Below, piece after piece: positions 1 through 10,420 of a DNA stretch of 64,000 nt. The translations under genes were made by a program, and so were the position numbers. The notes beneath the pieces are model-generated. The model ran no database searches and was not told the origin of the DNA. It saw only the letters and a program-made list of their open reading frames with translations. Positions within the stretch are counted from its first letter, which is position 1. Each line of letters begins with the position of its first letter. The stretch is from Ochrobactrum sp. BTU1 (GTDB taxonomy: Bacteria; Pseudomonadota; Alphaproteobacteria; Rhizobiales; Rhizobiaceae): NCBI GenBank assembly GCA_018798825.1, contig CP076356.1:1-64000 (forward strand), in the 5' to 3' direction.

Positions 1-1241
1 GAACGGCTCGGAACAGCCTATCCTACGACATATTCGATCAGCCGTGTCAGAACGGCACATGACCGTTGTTCGACCAGACCGCACGATAGGGGAGGGGGCG
101 TGTTTTTCAGACGTTTGTATCGACGCTCCGCGGAAGATCCGCTGGGCTTGGGCCTGGACAACTGCCGTAGTCACGGGCTGAACAGATCTGGCAATCCTTC
201 CGATCACTAGCTGCGAGGTGTCTTGGATTGGTCGTCGTCTTGCAGGATGAATGAGAGCACCGAAGTGGACCAATAACTCGGTGCCACCTTGACCATTTGG
301 CGGATCTGCGGCAAAATAAGAGTGCAAATCTACATGATTCCTCGTGGGCGAAAGACTGATGGTCCGTTCCACTTAGGAAGAGAAAATCCCCTCCCTCTCG
401 ATATATTTTAGCTCCCAAGATGTTTGTCAGGGTAGCGAAACCTAATTGAGGTTTTGCTTTATTTAACGTAAAATTCGCTAATAAAGTCAATCGAAATTGA
501 ACAAGGCGTAATCCCTGTTTCAGGGGTAATCGCGGCTGAATTAGAGGCGGAGCCAATTCGCTGAGCACAGTTTTAAACGTTACGGCTTGGTTCGCATTTT
601 CTTCTACGGTTTCATAACAGAATGGATAGAAGTCTTCGGAGGCCTGTTATGTTTGAGATCGATATTGATGGACTAAGCGGGGATAAAATTTACGGGTTGA
701 GCGGCCGGATTTAAGACCTCAACACGGCGTTAGAATGCAAATGGCGAACACGGCATTGGTGTCGCTCGCTTTGCTGATGCAAATATTTTTATCGATTCTT
801 TCAGAAACCCAAAATCTCTGCGCTGACCGGATACGAGTACGTAATCAAGACTCTATCGATCAAAGGGGAGATGCTTCGCTCATGCTTGCCAGAAATTCAA
901 CCAGCGAAATCTACACCTATGCTTCAAACAATGTGGCGCCATTCATGAATTTACCGCTGGTCCATTCTTGGTTGCTACCCAATTTCAGGGATTGCTTTTG
1001 AATGGGTTGCCTTTCTAATGACGCGTCGCTTGGAGACGAATTCTTATGGGATATTTAGAATAGTGATTAATATCTGTGTTCAGTGCCGACTTGGCACAAA
1101 GCTTATTCGGCTAGGGTTGCCCACTCTAAGCCCTTTGAACCCTGCGACTTGAAAGAAGCGATCTTTTCGCCCTTTGCTTAAATCTCACACCCGGTGAATG
1201 TCAAAGTCTGGCAAACCGCTTCCTAAAGGGGCTAATGCGTA
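1..1241. other. left-end stretch without a convincing gene
   Basis: No protein family is recognisable here in any frame. The longest frames (minus strand 107-568, plus strand 735-1001) have poor start context and look like chance openings. The only item with a good ribosome site is the 21-codon ORF at 649-714. The DNA directly before the autotransporter (about 1005-1241) is presumably its promoter region, but no clear -35/-10 pair is visible. Confidence 0.5.
649..714 (+). CDS. possible 21-aa peptide with strong SD
   Basis: An ATG preceded at good spacing by GGAGG opens a 21-codon frame that is acidic at the start and ends in TAA. It matches no family I know. It could be a leader peptide, or the surviving 5' end of a gene lost by deletion. 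It lies about 530 bp before the autotransporter and is not obviously linked to it. The support is only the ribosome binding site and the clean frame. Confidence 0.25.
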   Translation: MFEIDIDGLSGDKIYGLSGRI

Positions 1242-4200
1242 ATGAAGTGTACAATTGCAGCGGCGATTATACTGACATCGGGAACATGTTTATCGTCGTC
1301 TGCCTGGGCGCAGGAAGTCTATGATTTCCAGGACGCGAAAGGGCAGTCATTCATAACCGCTAAATATTATGGTGTTGATGACGGGCCTTACAGCGCCAGT
1401 GATCAGTCATCGACGTGGAATTTCAAGCAGTTTGATGTTGATCAGCTCAATCTTGCGATCAAGCATTGGGCGGAAATTATTCAGGTTATTCCGGGAACGT
1501 CACCCGCAATTTTCAATATAGGCACAATGGAAGACTACAATGCCTATGCTTACAGTCCGATAGCCTTTGACGAAGTGGGTGCGCCAACAAAAGTTGGAGC
1601 AGTACTCATGAACCAGAACCCGGGAGAGCCGATCAATGGTGCGCATGGGTTTATCCAGATCGGAACTCTTCCCTGGTCAGGGGAGGGATACATCCCTTCA
1701 CAACTCCCTTCGAGCTCTGAGATTTCGCTTACCACCACAATGGTCCATGAAATTGCGCATGCTTTGGGCGTTTTAAGCAATTTTGAGGGGGATATGCAGG
1801 AGAATGGCTTGGCTCTTGTTGCCACAGGTGAAAACCCAAATGCTTGGACAAGCCATCTTTTTGATGACAATGGGCAGCAACTCAGACCCGATCAGATCGT
1901 CTGGTGCGCATTCTGTGACAACATAGATACGAGTGATGATGATGAGCCTCTCACTCCTGAAGACATATTCGACGTTCGTGAAAACAAGCCGTATTTTGGT
2001 GGTGCGCATGTCGATGAAGTTCTTGTGGGGGGAATGGCAGGTGTCCCTCTAAGCATGGTCTCTGAACGGGACCCTAGCGTACCAGATGCACCTTTTCTCG
2101 CACATATCGAGCTTAAAAACAGTTTGATGAGCCATCAGGCTTATCGCAACTATACAAATTTCATGGAAGCAGAACTGGCGATATTGCAGGACCTTGGTTA
2201 CAAGATCGACCGTCGGAATTTTTTTGGTTATTCCGTGTACGGAGACAATCAGAGCTTTATAAATGACAATCCGTTCTTTGGTCGTAATGCTGAAGGCACA
2301 GCTTATGTTCAGAATACATATAATACAGCGACCCTCGGTCTTGGATTGCATGTCTATGGCAGCGACAACACTATAACCCAGCGTGCTGATCTGTTGTCTG
2401 CTGGCGCAGGCGGTGCTGGTATTCGTGTTGATGGCCAGAGCAATAATCTGACCATTTTGCGTGGAACACGCGTTTATGCCGACGGTGTGAATGGCCGTGG
2501 CGTGATGTTTACCTATGGCAAGAACCATGGGCTAACGCATCGTGGTGATATCCAGGCGCTCGGCCAGGATGGTATCGCAGTCAGCTTTGACTTTGGCCAT
2601 AATGCTATGGGGGACGACGGTCAACTCGGTGAATATCGAGGCTCCTACATTCTGCGTGGAGAACAATCTCTCAGTCGCTACACTCAGGAAGTTTTGGAAG
2701 CCACATGGAATGAGCTCAATGGCTCACTTGTGTCCTCATTTGATCTGACGGGGCGCGTGGCAGGCAGTAAAGCTGCGATCTACATGTCGGATAATGCGCT
2801 GGTTGACCGTATTAATGTCATGCGGGGCGCTCAGATTTCCGGCGATATAATCTCTAACTATCAGGAATTGAATGAAGACGGCGATCTGCGTCTGACCAAT
2901 CTGACATTTGGCAATCGAGCCGATGAACGCGGCAACTCGACCGCGTCTGCGGATTCCGATTTTGCCCTTACTTATGATGGCAATATCACAGGCAAAAATC
3001 TGTCGCTGCAAATCAATGGTGGTAACACCACATTGACCGGTGATCATCTGCTTTACAACGCGACAATCGCGCAGGCTGGCTCGCTTTCGGGCAGCGGCTC
3101 TTATCAGATCTATTCTGAGCAGTTATTCCGCAATGATGGCATACTCAATCCTTCAGTAACCGGCCAGGCCGTTGAGATTTACGGTGATTATCTCCAGTCG
3201 AAGACAGGCACTCTGGCCCTTTCTTTTAACAATCAGCAAGCCATGAGCAGCTTGATCGTCAATGGAACGGCTGGTCTTGACGGTACAATTTCATTTGCAC
3301 CCGAACGCGGCTGGTATGCCAATGGTTTCACGATCACATCGAACGACTGGCTGAAGGCACAAGCTTTTGAGGGAGATTTCAACACGGTCTCGACTTCACT
3401 TGCTTCGCCAACACTGAATGCAACGGCAACGCATGATGGCGACAATATCTACACGGTGTCCCTGAGCCGTTCAGTCAATGCTTATTCGCGATATGCTGAT
3501 AGCAGCAATGGCCGCAATGTTGGCTCTGCCATTGATAAGATGGGTAACGATGCAGTGCCGGAATTGCAGTCGCTTATTACTGCCCTGGATTTTTCTGCTG
3601 CAGATGGATCGACCATTCGCTCTGCACTGCCGGTTCTGTCGTCCGAAGCCTATGCATCCGCCAGCGGTGTGCTTGTAAATGCAAGTGGTGCAACACGCTC
3701 GGCCATCAATAATCGCTTGCAACAAGCGTTTGGTGGAACACCTGCAGCGCCGGTATCGGTTGTGGCTTATGCGTCTGCTCCGCAAACCCATGCAGCTGGC
3801 AATGCGATCAATGCCGCAGCACCACAGCCAACGCTCAGCAATGATATGTCCCGCTATGCCGCATGGAGTGCCGCTTATGGCCGCTGGTCGAGCCAGTCCG
3901 CCAATGGCAATGCAGGTCAGACCAAATCCACGCTTGGAGGTTTCAGCACCGGTATTGATGCCGCAGTTTATGACAACTGGCGTTTGGGCGCGATGGCTGG
4001 CTACAGCCGCTCGACGTTCAAAACCGCATCACGTAATTCATCGGGTTCAAGCGATAATTATACGCTGGGAGCCTATGGCGGCACAGAATGGGCGGCAGCA
4101 GCAGGTTCGGTCGGTCTGCGCGCCGGTCTTGCCTATTCATGGCATAATCTGGAAATGGGCCGCTCTGTCGCCTTCAACGGCTTTTCGGATAGCCTGTCTG

Positions 4201-4694
4201 CTGACTACAATGCGGGCACATTCCAGATCTTTGGTGAACTAGGATATAAGCTCAATGTGACTTCGCGCGCGACAATCGAGCCATATGCCAATCTGGCCTA
4301 TGTGCATCTTAAAACAGACGGATTTACGGAAAAAGGAAGCAACGGTGCCGCACTTTCCGTGCAGTCCGATGGCATGGACACCACCCTGTCGACCCTTGGC
4401 TTTCGTGCGGCCACCAGCTTTGAACTTGGCAATATCGTAACAACAGCGCGTTCTGATCTTGGCTGGCGGCATGGCTTCGGCGATGTGATCCCGTCATCGC
4501 CGGCAAGCTTTGCAGTAGGATCAGATATGTTCACTGCAGTTGGTAACTCGATCGGCAAGGATACGGCATTGCTTGAAGCGGGCCTTGATTTTGCGGTCTC
4601 ACAGAATGCTACGCTTGGGGTTGCCTATCACGGTCAGTTTGGCTCACGGCTTACACAAAATGGCGTAAACGCAAATTTCAGCGTGAAGTTTTAG
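1242..4694 (+). CDS. autotransporter with leishmanolysin-like metallopeptidase passenger
   Basis: A 1150-residue type V secreted protein. Residues 1-23 form a signal peptide ending AWA before Q24. The passenger carries HEIAHALG with H169, E170 and H173. About 115 residues later come H288 and an LMS segment with M296, which looks like the distal third zinc ligand and Met-turn of leishmanolysin-type (M8) peptidases. The middle of the passenger looks like a parallel beta-helix. Residues from about 860 to the terminal F1150 form an autotransporter beta-barrel rich in AGYS, GAYGG and GWRHGFGD-type strands. The protein should be exported by Sec and inserted in the outer membrane. The barrel is closely similar to that of the autotransporter at 23509-26484. 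Peptidase activity is inferred from motifs only. Confidence 0.85.
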   Translation: MKCTIAAAIILTSGTCLSSSAWAQEVYDFQDAKGQSFITAKYYGVDDGPYSASDQSSTWNFKQFDVDQLNLAIKHWAEIIQVIPGTSPAIFNIGTMEDYNAYAYSPIAFDEVGAPTKVGAVLMNQNPGEPINGAHGFIQIGTLPWSGEGYIPSQLPSSSEISLTTTMVHEIAHALGVLSNFEGDMQENGLALVATGENPNAWTSHLFDDNGQQLRPDQIVWCAFCDNIDTSDDDEPLTPEDIFDVRENKPYFGGAHVDEVLVGGMAGVPLSMVSERDPSVPDAPFLAHIELKNSLMSHQAYRNYTNFMEAELAILQDLGYKIDRRNFFGYSVYGDNQSFINDNPFFGRNAEGTAYVQNTYNTATLGLGLHVYGSDNTITQRADLLSAGAGGAGIRVDGQSNNLTILRGTRVYADGVNGRGVMFTYGKNHGLTHRGDIQALGQDGIAVSFDFGHNAMGDDGQLGEYRGSYILRGEQSLSRYTQEVLEATWNELNGSLVSSFDLTGRVAGSKAAIYMSDNALVDRINVMRGAQISGDIISNYQELNEDGDLRLTNLTFGNRADERGNSTASADSDFALTYDGNITGKNLSLQINGGNTTLTGDHLLYNATIAQAGSLSGSGSYQIYSEQLFRNDGILNPSVTGQAVEIYGDYLQSKTGTLALSFNNQQAMSSLIVNGTAGLDGTISFAPERGWYANGFTITSNDWLKAQAFEGDFNTVSTSLASPTLNATATHDGDNIYTVSLSRSVNAYSRYADSSNGRNVGSAIDKMGNDAVPELQSLITALDFSAADGSTIRSALPVLSSEAYASASGVLVNASGATRSAINNRLQQAFGGTPAAPVSVVAYASAPQTHAAGNAINAAAPQPTLSNDMSRYAAWSAAYGRWSSQSANGNAGQTKSTLGGFSTGIDAAVYDNWRLGAMAGYSRSTFKTASRNSSGSSDNYTLGAYGGTEWAAAAGSVGLRAGLAYSWHNLEMGRSVAFNGFSDSLSADYNAGTFQIFGELGYKLNVTSRATIEPYANLAYVHLKTDGFTEKGSNGAALSVQSDGMDTTLSTLGFRAATSFELGNIVTTARSDLGWRHGFGDVIPSSPASFAVGSDMFTAVGNSIGKDTALLEAGLDFAVSQNATLGVAYHGQFGSRLTQNGVNANFSVKF

Positions 4695-5001
4695 TGAGTC
4701 CCTGCCGTTCCGTCGTTCTTTAGAGTGGCGTAGCATTGACCTCAGCTGCGTCGAACTTAGGCGAATAGACACCGATATGAAAGAGATGAACGCGGCGCAT
4801 GAAGGGAAGACGGTTAGTTCACCGAGCCGGGATAAATCGCAAGAAAAGGTGGAATATCTTCGGTGAGATTCAGAGCGCATGCCGTCCGCCGAGACTCGGT
4901 CATCAGACGGAAACATTGCCCATCGCTCATCTTTTTCAACGACCGATGCACATGTCGACATGATCCAGCATCAAAGAATTGAGTCTACGATGCACTTTGT
5001 T
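4695..5001. other. intergenic, nothing recognised
   Basis: This is the space between the convergent autotransporter and AraC genes. I see no strong hairpin with a T-run and no conserved short ORF. Confidence 0.5.
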
Positions 5002-5913
5002 TCATCCGACAAAGCCGGACTTCAACTGTTTCGGTGTGATCCCGTATAATTTCCTGAACGCGGTCGCAAAACTAGCGGGATTTTCATATCCGCACATATA
5101 GGCGGCTTGAGAAACGGACATGCCTTGCGTTTCAAGCGCGGAGCGCGCGCGTTCTAATCTTTCATTGCGGATGAAGTGAAACACCGTCATGCCATAGTGG
5201 TCTTTGAACGTGCGTTGAATAGTAGAGGCATTTGAATGCAATGCACGAGCAATGCCGGCGATGGTCAATTCTTGACTGATACTACCGAGGATATGATGGC
5301 GAATATTCTCTGCTTGGCGCCTTTTTCCGATATTCTGTGAGGGCTTTTCTTCAAAACCGCGGCCCGTCTCAGCAATTAAGTTTGCACAGGCCGTATAAAG
5401 TATATCCATTCCCAGTGACCGGCGGTGCAGGCTCTGTAACTCTCTCTCGACTGACGGCGGAGGATTGAGCATTTGTGCAACTGCCTGAGTGATTTTTTCA
5501 CCCGGTGTGAATTCAAACGTATTCAGATGTCCATCCAAGAAATGCTTTAGCTTTGGCATCTCTTCTGGGTTTGTGTTGAGGAGTGTTTCGATCCAGGGGC
5601 GCGGAACTGATATCTGGACCTTGTTTAATGGAACAGAGCTTTCATTGAAAAACCGCAACGAGCAGAAGTCAGCTACATTGAGCATAAAGACGATGGGCGT
5701 CGCAGTTTCACCATCTCCCGCTGATATATCAAACCGTACGCCATCCATCTCGAAATGTTGTGAGCCGTTCAGGAGGACCATTACCAGGAGCTTCGGCCAA
5801 ACCTCGTAACTATTGGAATCTGGCGTGCAACTAGGCGTCCCCTGTGTTGCTCCAACGAAAATTTGCTGTGGTATATTCGGTCTTGTGTTCATAGCGTTCT
5901 GGTCTCGGCGCAC
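5002..5913 (-). CDS. AraC-family transcriptional regulator of the siderophore module
   Basis: A 303-residue protein with an N-terminal cupin-like sensing region and a C-terminal AraC double helix-turn-helix from about residue 205. The second HTH carries the usual signature MSVSQAAYMCGYENPASFATAF followed by the YGITPKQL tail. It is transcribed divergently from the TonB-dependent receptor at 6116. That arrangement is typical of AraC regulators that activate a receptor gene when the cognate ferric siderophore is present (PchR/AlcR-like logic). The intergenic region of about 200 bp should hold its operator, but I could not identify a Fur or RirA box by eye. The ligand is unknown. Confidence 0.85.
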   Translation of the reverse strand: MRRDQNAMNTRPNIPQQIFVGATQGTPSCTPDSNSYEVWPKLLVMVLLNGSQHFEMDGVRFDISAGDGETATPIVFMLNVADFCSLRFFNESSVPLNKVQISVPRPWIETLLNTNPEEMPKLKHFLDGHLNTFEFTPGEKITQAVAQMLNPPPSVERELQSLHRRSLGMDILYTACANLIAETGRGFEEKPSQNIGKRRQAENIRHHILGSISQELTIAGIARALHSNASTIQRTFKDHYGMTVFHFIRNERLERARSALETQGMSVSQAAYMCGYENPASFATAFRKLYGITPKQLKSGFVG

Positions 5914-6115
5914 TAAGTCGCTGTTTTAACGCGCATCTTGGTCTCAAAACCGGTTCACACTTTTGGCGATGCGCTCTCAACGCCGCCTTTTTAGCGTAGG
6001 TTTTTGCCGTTTTTGACGAAGTGATTTTCATCGACACGCTTAATTCTAGTCATATAGATGAGTACGTCAATCAAGTTTAAGCTGCGTACAATTGGCATCG
6101 CAGCAGGAGTTGTCG

Positions 6116-8347
6116 ATGTTGCTCGTTTTGCGCCCTTACATTCTTCCTCTTCGTCAAGTTCGGCTTATCTTGCTGACAGCCGCAAGTACGGCAATTTTCG
6201 CGACTTTGCAGCCAGGAGAGCTTGGAAAAGCTTACGCACAGGAAAATGCTGAGGCGATCAAGTTAAACGTCATTGAAGTGAGTGGTCGAGGCGGGGAAAG
6301 GGGGGACGGCCCGGTTCAGGGATATGTGGCGCGCCAAAGTCTGACGGCGACAAAAACAGACACTCCCATCCAGCGCACACCGCAGTCTATTGCGGTGGTG
6401 ACAAAGGATCAGATGCAGGACCAGAGCGTGCAATCGGTTGCCGAGGCCTTGCGTTATACACCGGGTGTATTCACCGAATACCGCGGTGCTTCTAATTTAA
6501 GAGACGAAGTCTTTGCGCGTGGATTCTATTATATTCCGCGCTACCTCGATGGCATGTTCCTTTCGGGTGAGCTTTCTTATGCGCAGATCAACCCGTATTT
6601 GCTCGAACGCGTTGAATTGATTTCCGGCCCGTCTTCCGTTCTCTATGGCCAGGCCAATCCCGGCGGAATTCTCAATATGGTTTCGAAGAAGCCAACAGAC
6701 GGACCATTGCGCGAGATCGAAGTTTCTGCTGGAACGAATAAAAATGTCAGCGCCTCGATTGATATCAGCGATAAAGTCCCCGGAAGTGATACTTTATCTT
6801 ATCGTATCGTAGCTACAGGGCTAAGGACGGACCTGCAAGAAGACTATGCCAAGAAACGTGGATATGCGATTGCCCCTTCGCTTACGTGGTCGCCGGATGC
6901 AGATACAAAACTTACGGTTTTGGGCGGCTATCAGAACGAGCCGCACGCAGGATTCCGCAACTTCCTAGACGCTGCCGGCACTTTGACGCCGATCGAAGGC
7001 TATGGCTATGTGCCACGTGATTTCTTCGTGTCTGATCCAAATTACGAACACTTCAGCCGCGAGCAGGCATGGATTGGGGCAGAGCTGGAACAGACATTGA
7101 ATGACACGTTCACCTTCCGCCAAAAGGCCAGATATTATGAGATGAACATGTCTCATCGTTCGCTTATCTGGGGCTCAGCTAGTGCTGATCGCGTGACTGG
7201 ATACGCGACAACGATCACGCGAGCAGCCTCGGGTGGAACGGACAAATGGAAACAGTTTACATCTGATAGCCAGTTTCAGGCGGAATTTGATACTGGGGAA
7301 TTCGAACATACTATGCTCGCCGGTGTAGATGTTAGATATCGTGTCCGTGACTATCGTTGGGGCAGAGCATCCGTACCATCGATCTCGCTCACGGATCCCC
7401 AATATGGTGGGTTCGATTACGATTCTGTTGAGCTTGTTACAAATAGTCTAGAACATCTCACGGCGCGCCAGACAGGCATTTACCTTCAGGATCAGTTGCA
7501 AATCGGCGGACTTAATATTCTGGCTGGGTTACGTTACGATTGGGCGAACACTGAAATTGACGACCGGCTGAATGGCAATGACCAGTCGTATGATGATAAG
7601 GCACTTACCTGGCGTCTTGGCGCTCTTTATGCATTCGATAATGGGTTTGCGCCTTACGTCAGCTATTCAACGTCTTTTGATCCGGCTCTTTACTCTCCAT
7701 TGGCAGGGCAGCCAGCTTTTGATCCGACGACGGCTAGTCAGCTGGAAGTTGGCGTCAAATATGCACCCGAAGGTAGCAGCATTTTGCTGACCGCGGCGTA
7801 TTATGATCTCAAGCAAAATGATGTTGTGAGTGGTGCCTGGGATAGTACGCTTGGTCAAACTGTCTATTCGCAAATTGGCAAGATACACAATCACGGTATC
7901 GAGCTCTCGGCGCGCGGCAATGTCATGGCTAACCTGTCACTGATTGCAAGCTATGCGTACACGCGGTCAAAAATCGAAGAGTCAGTTACGGCGAGTGAAG
8001 TGAATATGACGCCTGCACGTATCCCGGAGCATCAGGCCGCTTTGTGGGGAACCTATGACTTTGTCGGTACGCAACTTGAAGGTCTGAAGCTCGGTGCTGG
8101 TGTCCGTTATATCGGCAAGAGTTGGGGTAACAATGCCAATAGCTTTGAAGTGCCATCTGTGGCGCTGGTCGATGCCATGGTTAGCTACGATTTTGGAGCT
8201 CTGAAACCTGAGTTTGATGGCCTCTCCTTGCAAATAAACGCGAAGAACCTTGGCGACAAAAACTATGTGGCTTCCTGTGCGAATGCCTATGCGTGTTTCT
8301 ACGGTGAAGGTCGCAGTCTCACAGCAACTCTAAAGAAGGCTTGGTAG
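6116..8347 (+). CDS. TonB-dependent siderophore receptor
   Basis: An outer membrane receptor for ferric siderophores. The ATG at 6116 is preferred because AGGAG lies six bases upstream; an in-frame TTG at 6092 is less likely. The 743-residue protein has a signal peptide ending AYAQ, a TonB-box-like stretch (KLNVIEV), and a plug domain with IQRTPQSIAVVTKDQM, RYTPGV, RGF and ERVELISGPSSVLYGQANPGG. A 22-strand-type barrel follows, ending in aromatic W. This pattern places it in the FhuA/FpvA-like siderophore receptors. The stop overlaps the start of the esterase gene downstream, so the two are probably translated from one message. The substrate is not known, but the neighbouring esterase points to an ester-linked (catecholate) siderophore. 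Confidence 0.92.
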   Translation: MLLVLRPYILPLRQVRLILLTAASTAIFATLQPGELGKAYAQENAEAIKLNVIEVSGRGGERGDGPVQGYVARQSLTATKTDTPIQRTPQSIAVVTKDQMQDQSVQSVAEALRYTPGVFTEYRGASNLRDEVFARGFYYIPRYLDGMFLSGELSYAQINPYLLERVELISGPSSVLYGQANPGGILNMVSKKPTDGPLREIEVSAGTNKNVSASIDISDKVPGSDTLSYRIVATGLRTDLQEDYAKKRGYAIAPSLTWSPDADTKLTVLGGYQNEPHAGFRNFLDAAGTLTPIEGYGYVPRDFFVSDPNYEHFSREQAWIGAELEQTLNDTFTFRQKARYYEMNMSHRSLIWGSASADRVTGYATTITRAASGGTDKWKQFTSDSQFQAEFDTGEFEHTMLAGVDVRYRVRDYRWGRASVPSISLTDPQYGGFDYDSVELVTNSLEHLTARQTGIYLQDQLQIGGLNILAGLRYDWANTEIDDRLNGNDQSYDDKALTWRLGALYAFDNGFAPYVSYSTSFDPALYSPLAGQPAFDPTTASQLEVGVKYAPEGSSILLTAAYYDLKQNDVVSGAWDSTLGQTVYSQIGKIHNHGIELSARGNVMANLSLIASYAYTRSKIEESVTASEVNMTPARIPEHQAALWGTYDFVGTQLEGLKLGAGVRYIGKSWGNNANSFEVPSVALVDAMVSYDFGALKPEFDGLSLQINAKNLGDKNYVASCANAYACFYGEGRSLTATLKKAW

Positions 8348-9945
8348 TCTTGATATCGCAACAGCCTTTTATCTCTATCTTGGCGATGATTATGGTCATC
8401 ACTTCGGTCATAACAACCGCGAAAGCTTCACAGAATGTATTGTTAGCGAAGACACACCTCGAGGCTGGGATAGCGAAAGAGCTGCCAATCGACGCAAAGG
8501 TTGGAGATTATGTTGTCGTAAGCATGAATTCCGAGAAGGGGATTTATGATCTCAGCCTGCTGGATCAAAAGGGGCATCATGTAAGGCGCCTCGCGTCGCA
8601 AGCGACCGGCGAACGTGTTTTTCGGTTTGTTGCGGAGGAGGGAGTTCGTTTCAAATTGTCTGTTTTGACGGCGGGTGATTTCCGCCTGTCTATGGAGAAG
8701 AAGTTTCCTGCTCATGAAATTGGACAGCAAGTACGCAATGAGACCCAAGTTCTGATCAGCCCGGCATTGAAAAAACTTGCTGGTGACTTGTCAGAGGGCG
8801 GCTCAACTGAGACGTTCTGGCGGGACATCAAGAACAGCGGTACACCGCTGTTTGAAGATGGAGATGATGGTCAGAAAATTATGACATTTCTGGTTCGAGG
8901 CGCGCACAACAATGCGCGGATCTTTGGCGCACCAACCGGCGAACATGAAGAAATGGAGCGACTGGGTGTTTCTGATGTCTGGTTCAAAAGCTTCATGGTT
9001 CCGGCTGATACGCGACTGTCTTATCAAATCGCGGTTGATGTGCCGGTAATACCTGGAACAACGCGTGAGAAACGTGTTGCAATCCTTGCGACAGCAAAGG
9101 CAGATCCGTTTAACCTTCATCCAACTCCCGCCGATGCACCCGATGCATTTAATCAGGATTCGGTATTTGAAACGGAAAGCAGCCCGCAACAACATTTCAT
9201 CAAGCGGCAGAGTAATCCTAAGGGCACGTTGGAAAACTTTGACTTTGAAAGCGCGCGGCTTGGAAATCGCCGCAGAGTTACAATCTATCGTCCGGCTAAT
9301 TTTGATGCCAGTCGCGATGACACAATTTTGCTATTCGTTTTCGACGGCGCTGAGTATCAAACTAAAGTGCCGACGCCGCTTATTCTCGACAATATGATTG
9401 CTGAGAAACTTATCCCGCACGTGGTTGCAGTTTTTGTAGCTAATCCCGATAGCAATACGCGTGCAAAGGAGCTGCCGGGAAATAGCGATTTCGCGGATTT
9501 CATGGCCGAAGACCTTTTGACGGAGGTGCTCAGAAGGACACAAATAAAACATCGCGCAGAGCGAACTGTTCTGGCAGGTTCAAGTTATGGTGGATTGGCA
9601 TCCATGACAGTTGCGCTTGCCCATCCTAATATTTTTGGCAATGTTCTTAGCATGTCTGGTTCGTTCTGGTGGAGTCCTGAAGGCACGCCGCGTGACCGGA
9701 ATGAGTATGTCGCTTACCAAACTGCAAATGCCAAGAGGCTGCCCCTACGGGTATATATCTCTGCTGGTCTGTTTGAAACAGGCCATAGCGGAGGTACGAT
9801 GTCGATACTGGACACAAACAGGCATCTGCGCGATGTTTTGCAGGCAAAGGGAGTTCCGACGCGCTATCAAGAATATTCAGGTGGCCATGACTACATCATA
9901 TGGCGAGGGGCGCTTTCTGACGGATTAATTAGTCTATTTCAGTGA
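8341..9945 (+). CDS. periplasmic ferric-siderophore esterase (Fes/IroE-like)
   Basis: A 534-residue alpha/beta hydrolase of the enterochelin esterase family. It starts at a TTG overlapping the receptor stop (8341; TTG 8350 is equally possible). The N-terminus is a signal peptide ending AKAS, so the enzyme should act in the periplasm, unlike cytosolic Fes. An N-terminal beta-sandwich region precedes the catalytic domain. The nucleophile elbow is GSSYGG with S415, followed by the family-typical LSMSGSFWWSP. The C-terminal GGHDYIIWR supplies the catalytic His (about 516). The expected role is hydrolysis of the ester backbone of an imported siderophore to release iron. Overlap with the receptor gene indicates one operon. 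Confidence 0.88.
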   Translation: MVVLISQQPFISILAMIMVITSVITTAKASQNVLLAKTHLEAGIAKELPIDAKVGDYVVVSMNSEKGIYDLSLLDQKGHHVRRLASQATGERVFRFVAEEGVRFKLSVLTAGDFRLSMEKKFPAHEIGQQVRNETQVLISPALKKLAGDLSEGGSTETFWRDIKNSGTPLFEDGDDGQKIMTFLVRGAHNNARIFGAPTGEHEEMERLGVSDVWFKSFMVPADTRLSYQIAVDVPVIPGTTREKRVAILATAKADPFNLHPTPADAPDAFNQDSVFETESSPQQHFIKRQSNPKGTLENFDFESARLGNRRRVTIYRPANFDASRDDTILLFVFDGAEYQTKVPTPLILDNMIAEKLIPHVVAVFVANPDSNTRAKELPGNSDFADFMAEDLLTEVLRRTQIKHRAERTVLAGSSYGGLASMTVALAHPNIFGNVLSMSGSFWWSPEGTPRDRNEYVAYQTANAKRLPLRVYISAGLFETGHSGGTMSILDTNRHLRDVLQAKGVPTRYQEYSGGHDYIIWRGALSDGLISLFQ

Positions 9946-10159
9946 CAGACAAGCAGCTGGAAAAAATATCACGAAAGATTAGGTCAAGTGAAGTAGGTTC
10001 GTGAGCGCTTTTTGGGTCGTGCTTTATGGCTACTATCAAGCCATACAGGCTACGCTTTCATCAGTGACAACCTTGCGTGAAACCCAAGTGTTAGCGGTAG
10101 CCATGCGAAGGAAACTGCCTTGGTACCGACCCTGCAAATTGAGCGCGCTGTTCTGACCG

Positions 10160-10420
10160 CTAGAGATGATGCGCCAAGAATTTCAGCAAGAGTACTTCGA
10201 GCGGAGGAAAGGGCGGGGACTGCTGGTCGCGGATAAAGCCCAGGCTTCGAGATTGGCCAAATCCGAGGTCAGTGCGCGCAGCGTGCCTTAACCCATGTCT
10301 TGATTGACCAGATGACGGAGTGTCTCGACATCTTGGTCTGTCAATATCCTTGCCAGCATATCGCATTTGTTCATCGGCAGGGCTACGGAAATTGTGTTAA
10401 TTGTTTCAGCGCGCCGCTCG
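10160..10420 (-). pseudogene. 5' remnant of the recurrent tyrosine recombinase
   Basis: Translated on the minus strand with frame changes, this DNA matches the first 85 or so codons of the intact recombinase at 34092-35234. Shared parts include the DEDVETLRHLVNEG region, the S(P)LPFP segment and the end LKFxAHHL. Nucleotide similarity is visible by eye over about 250 bp (for example the stretch around 10235-10270 against 35030-35070). It carries stops and indels and has lost the catalytic half. It is the left-most of the seven recombinase loci. Its 5' flank (10421-10687) holds only a doubtful 61-codon frame (10485-10670, minus). Confidence 0.75.

Noticed and set aside
107..568. 153-codon minus-strand frame at the left end
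   Set aside because: No family text, no ribosome site and irregular composition; probably a chance opening.
735..1001. 88-codon plus-strand frame with a hydrophobic start
   Set aside because: The start resembles a signal peptide, but there is no ribosome site and the rest is not protein-like.
3471..4242. Long alternative frames inside the first autotransporter
   Set aside because: Shadow frames of a repetitive, strongly coding sequence.
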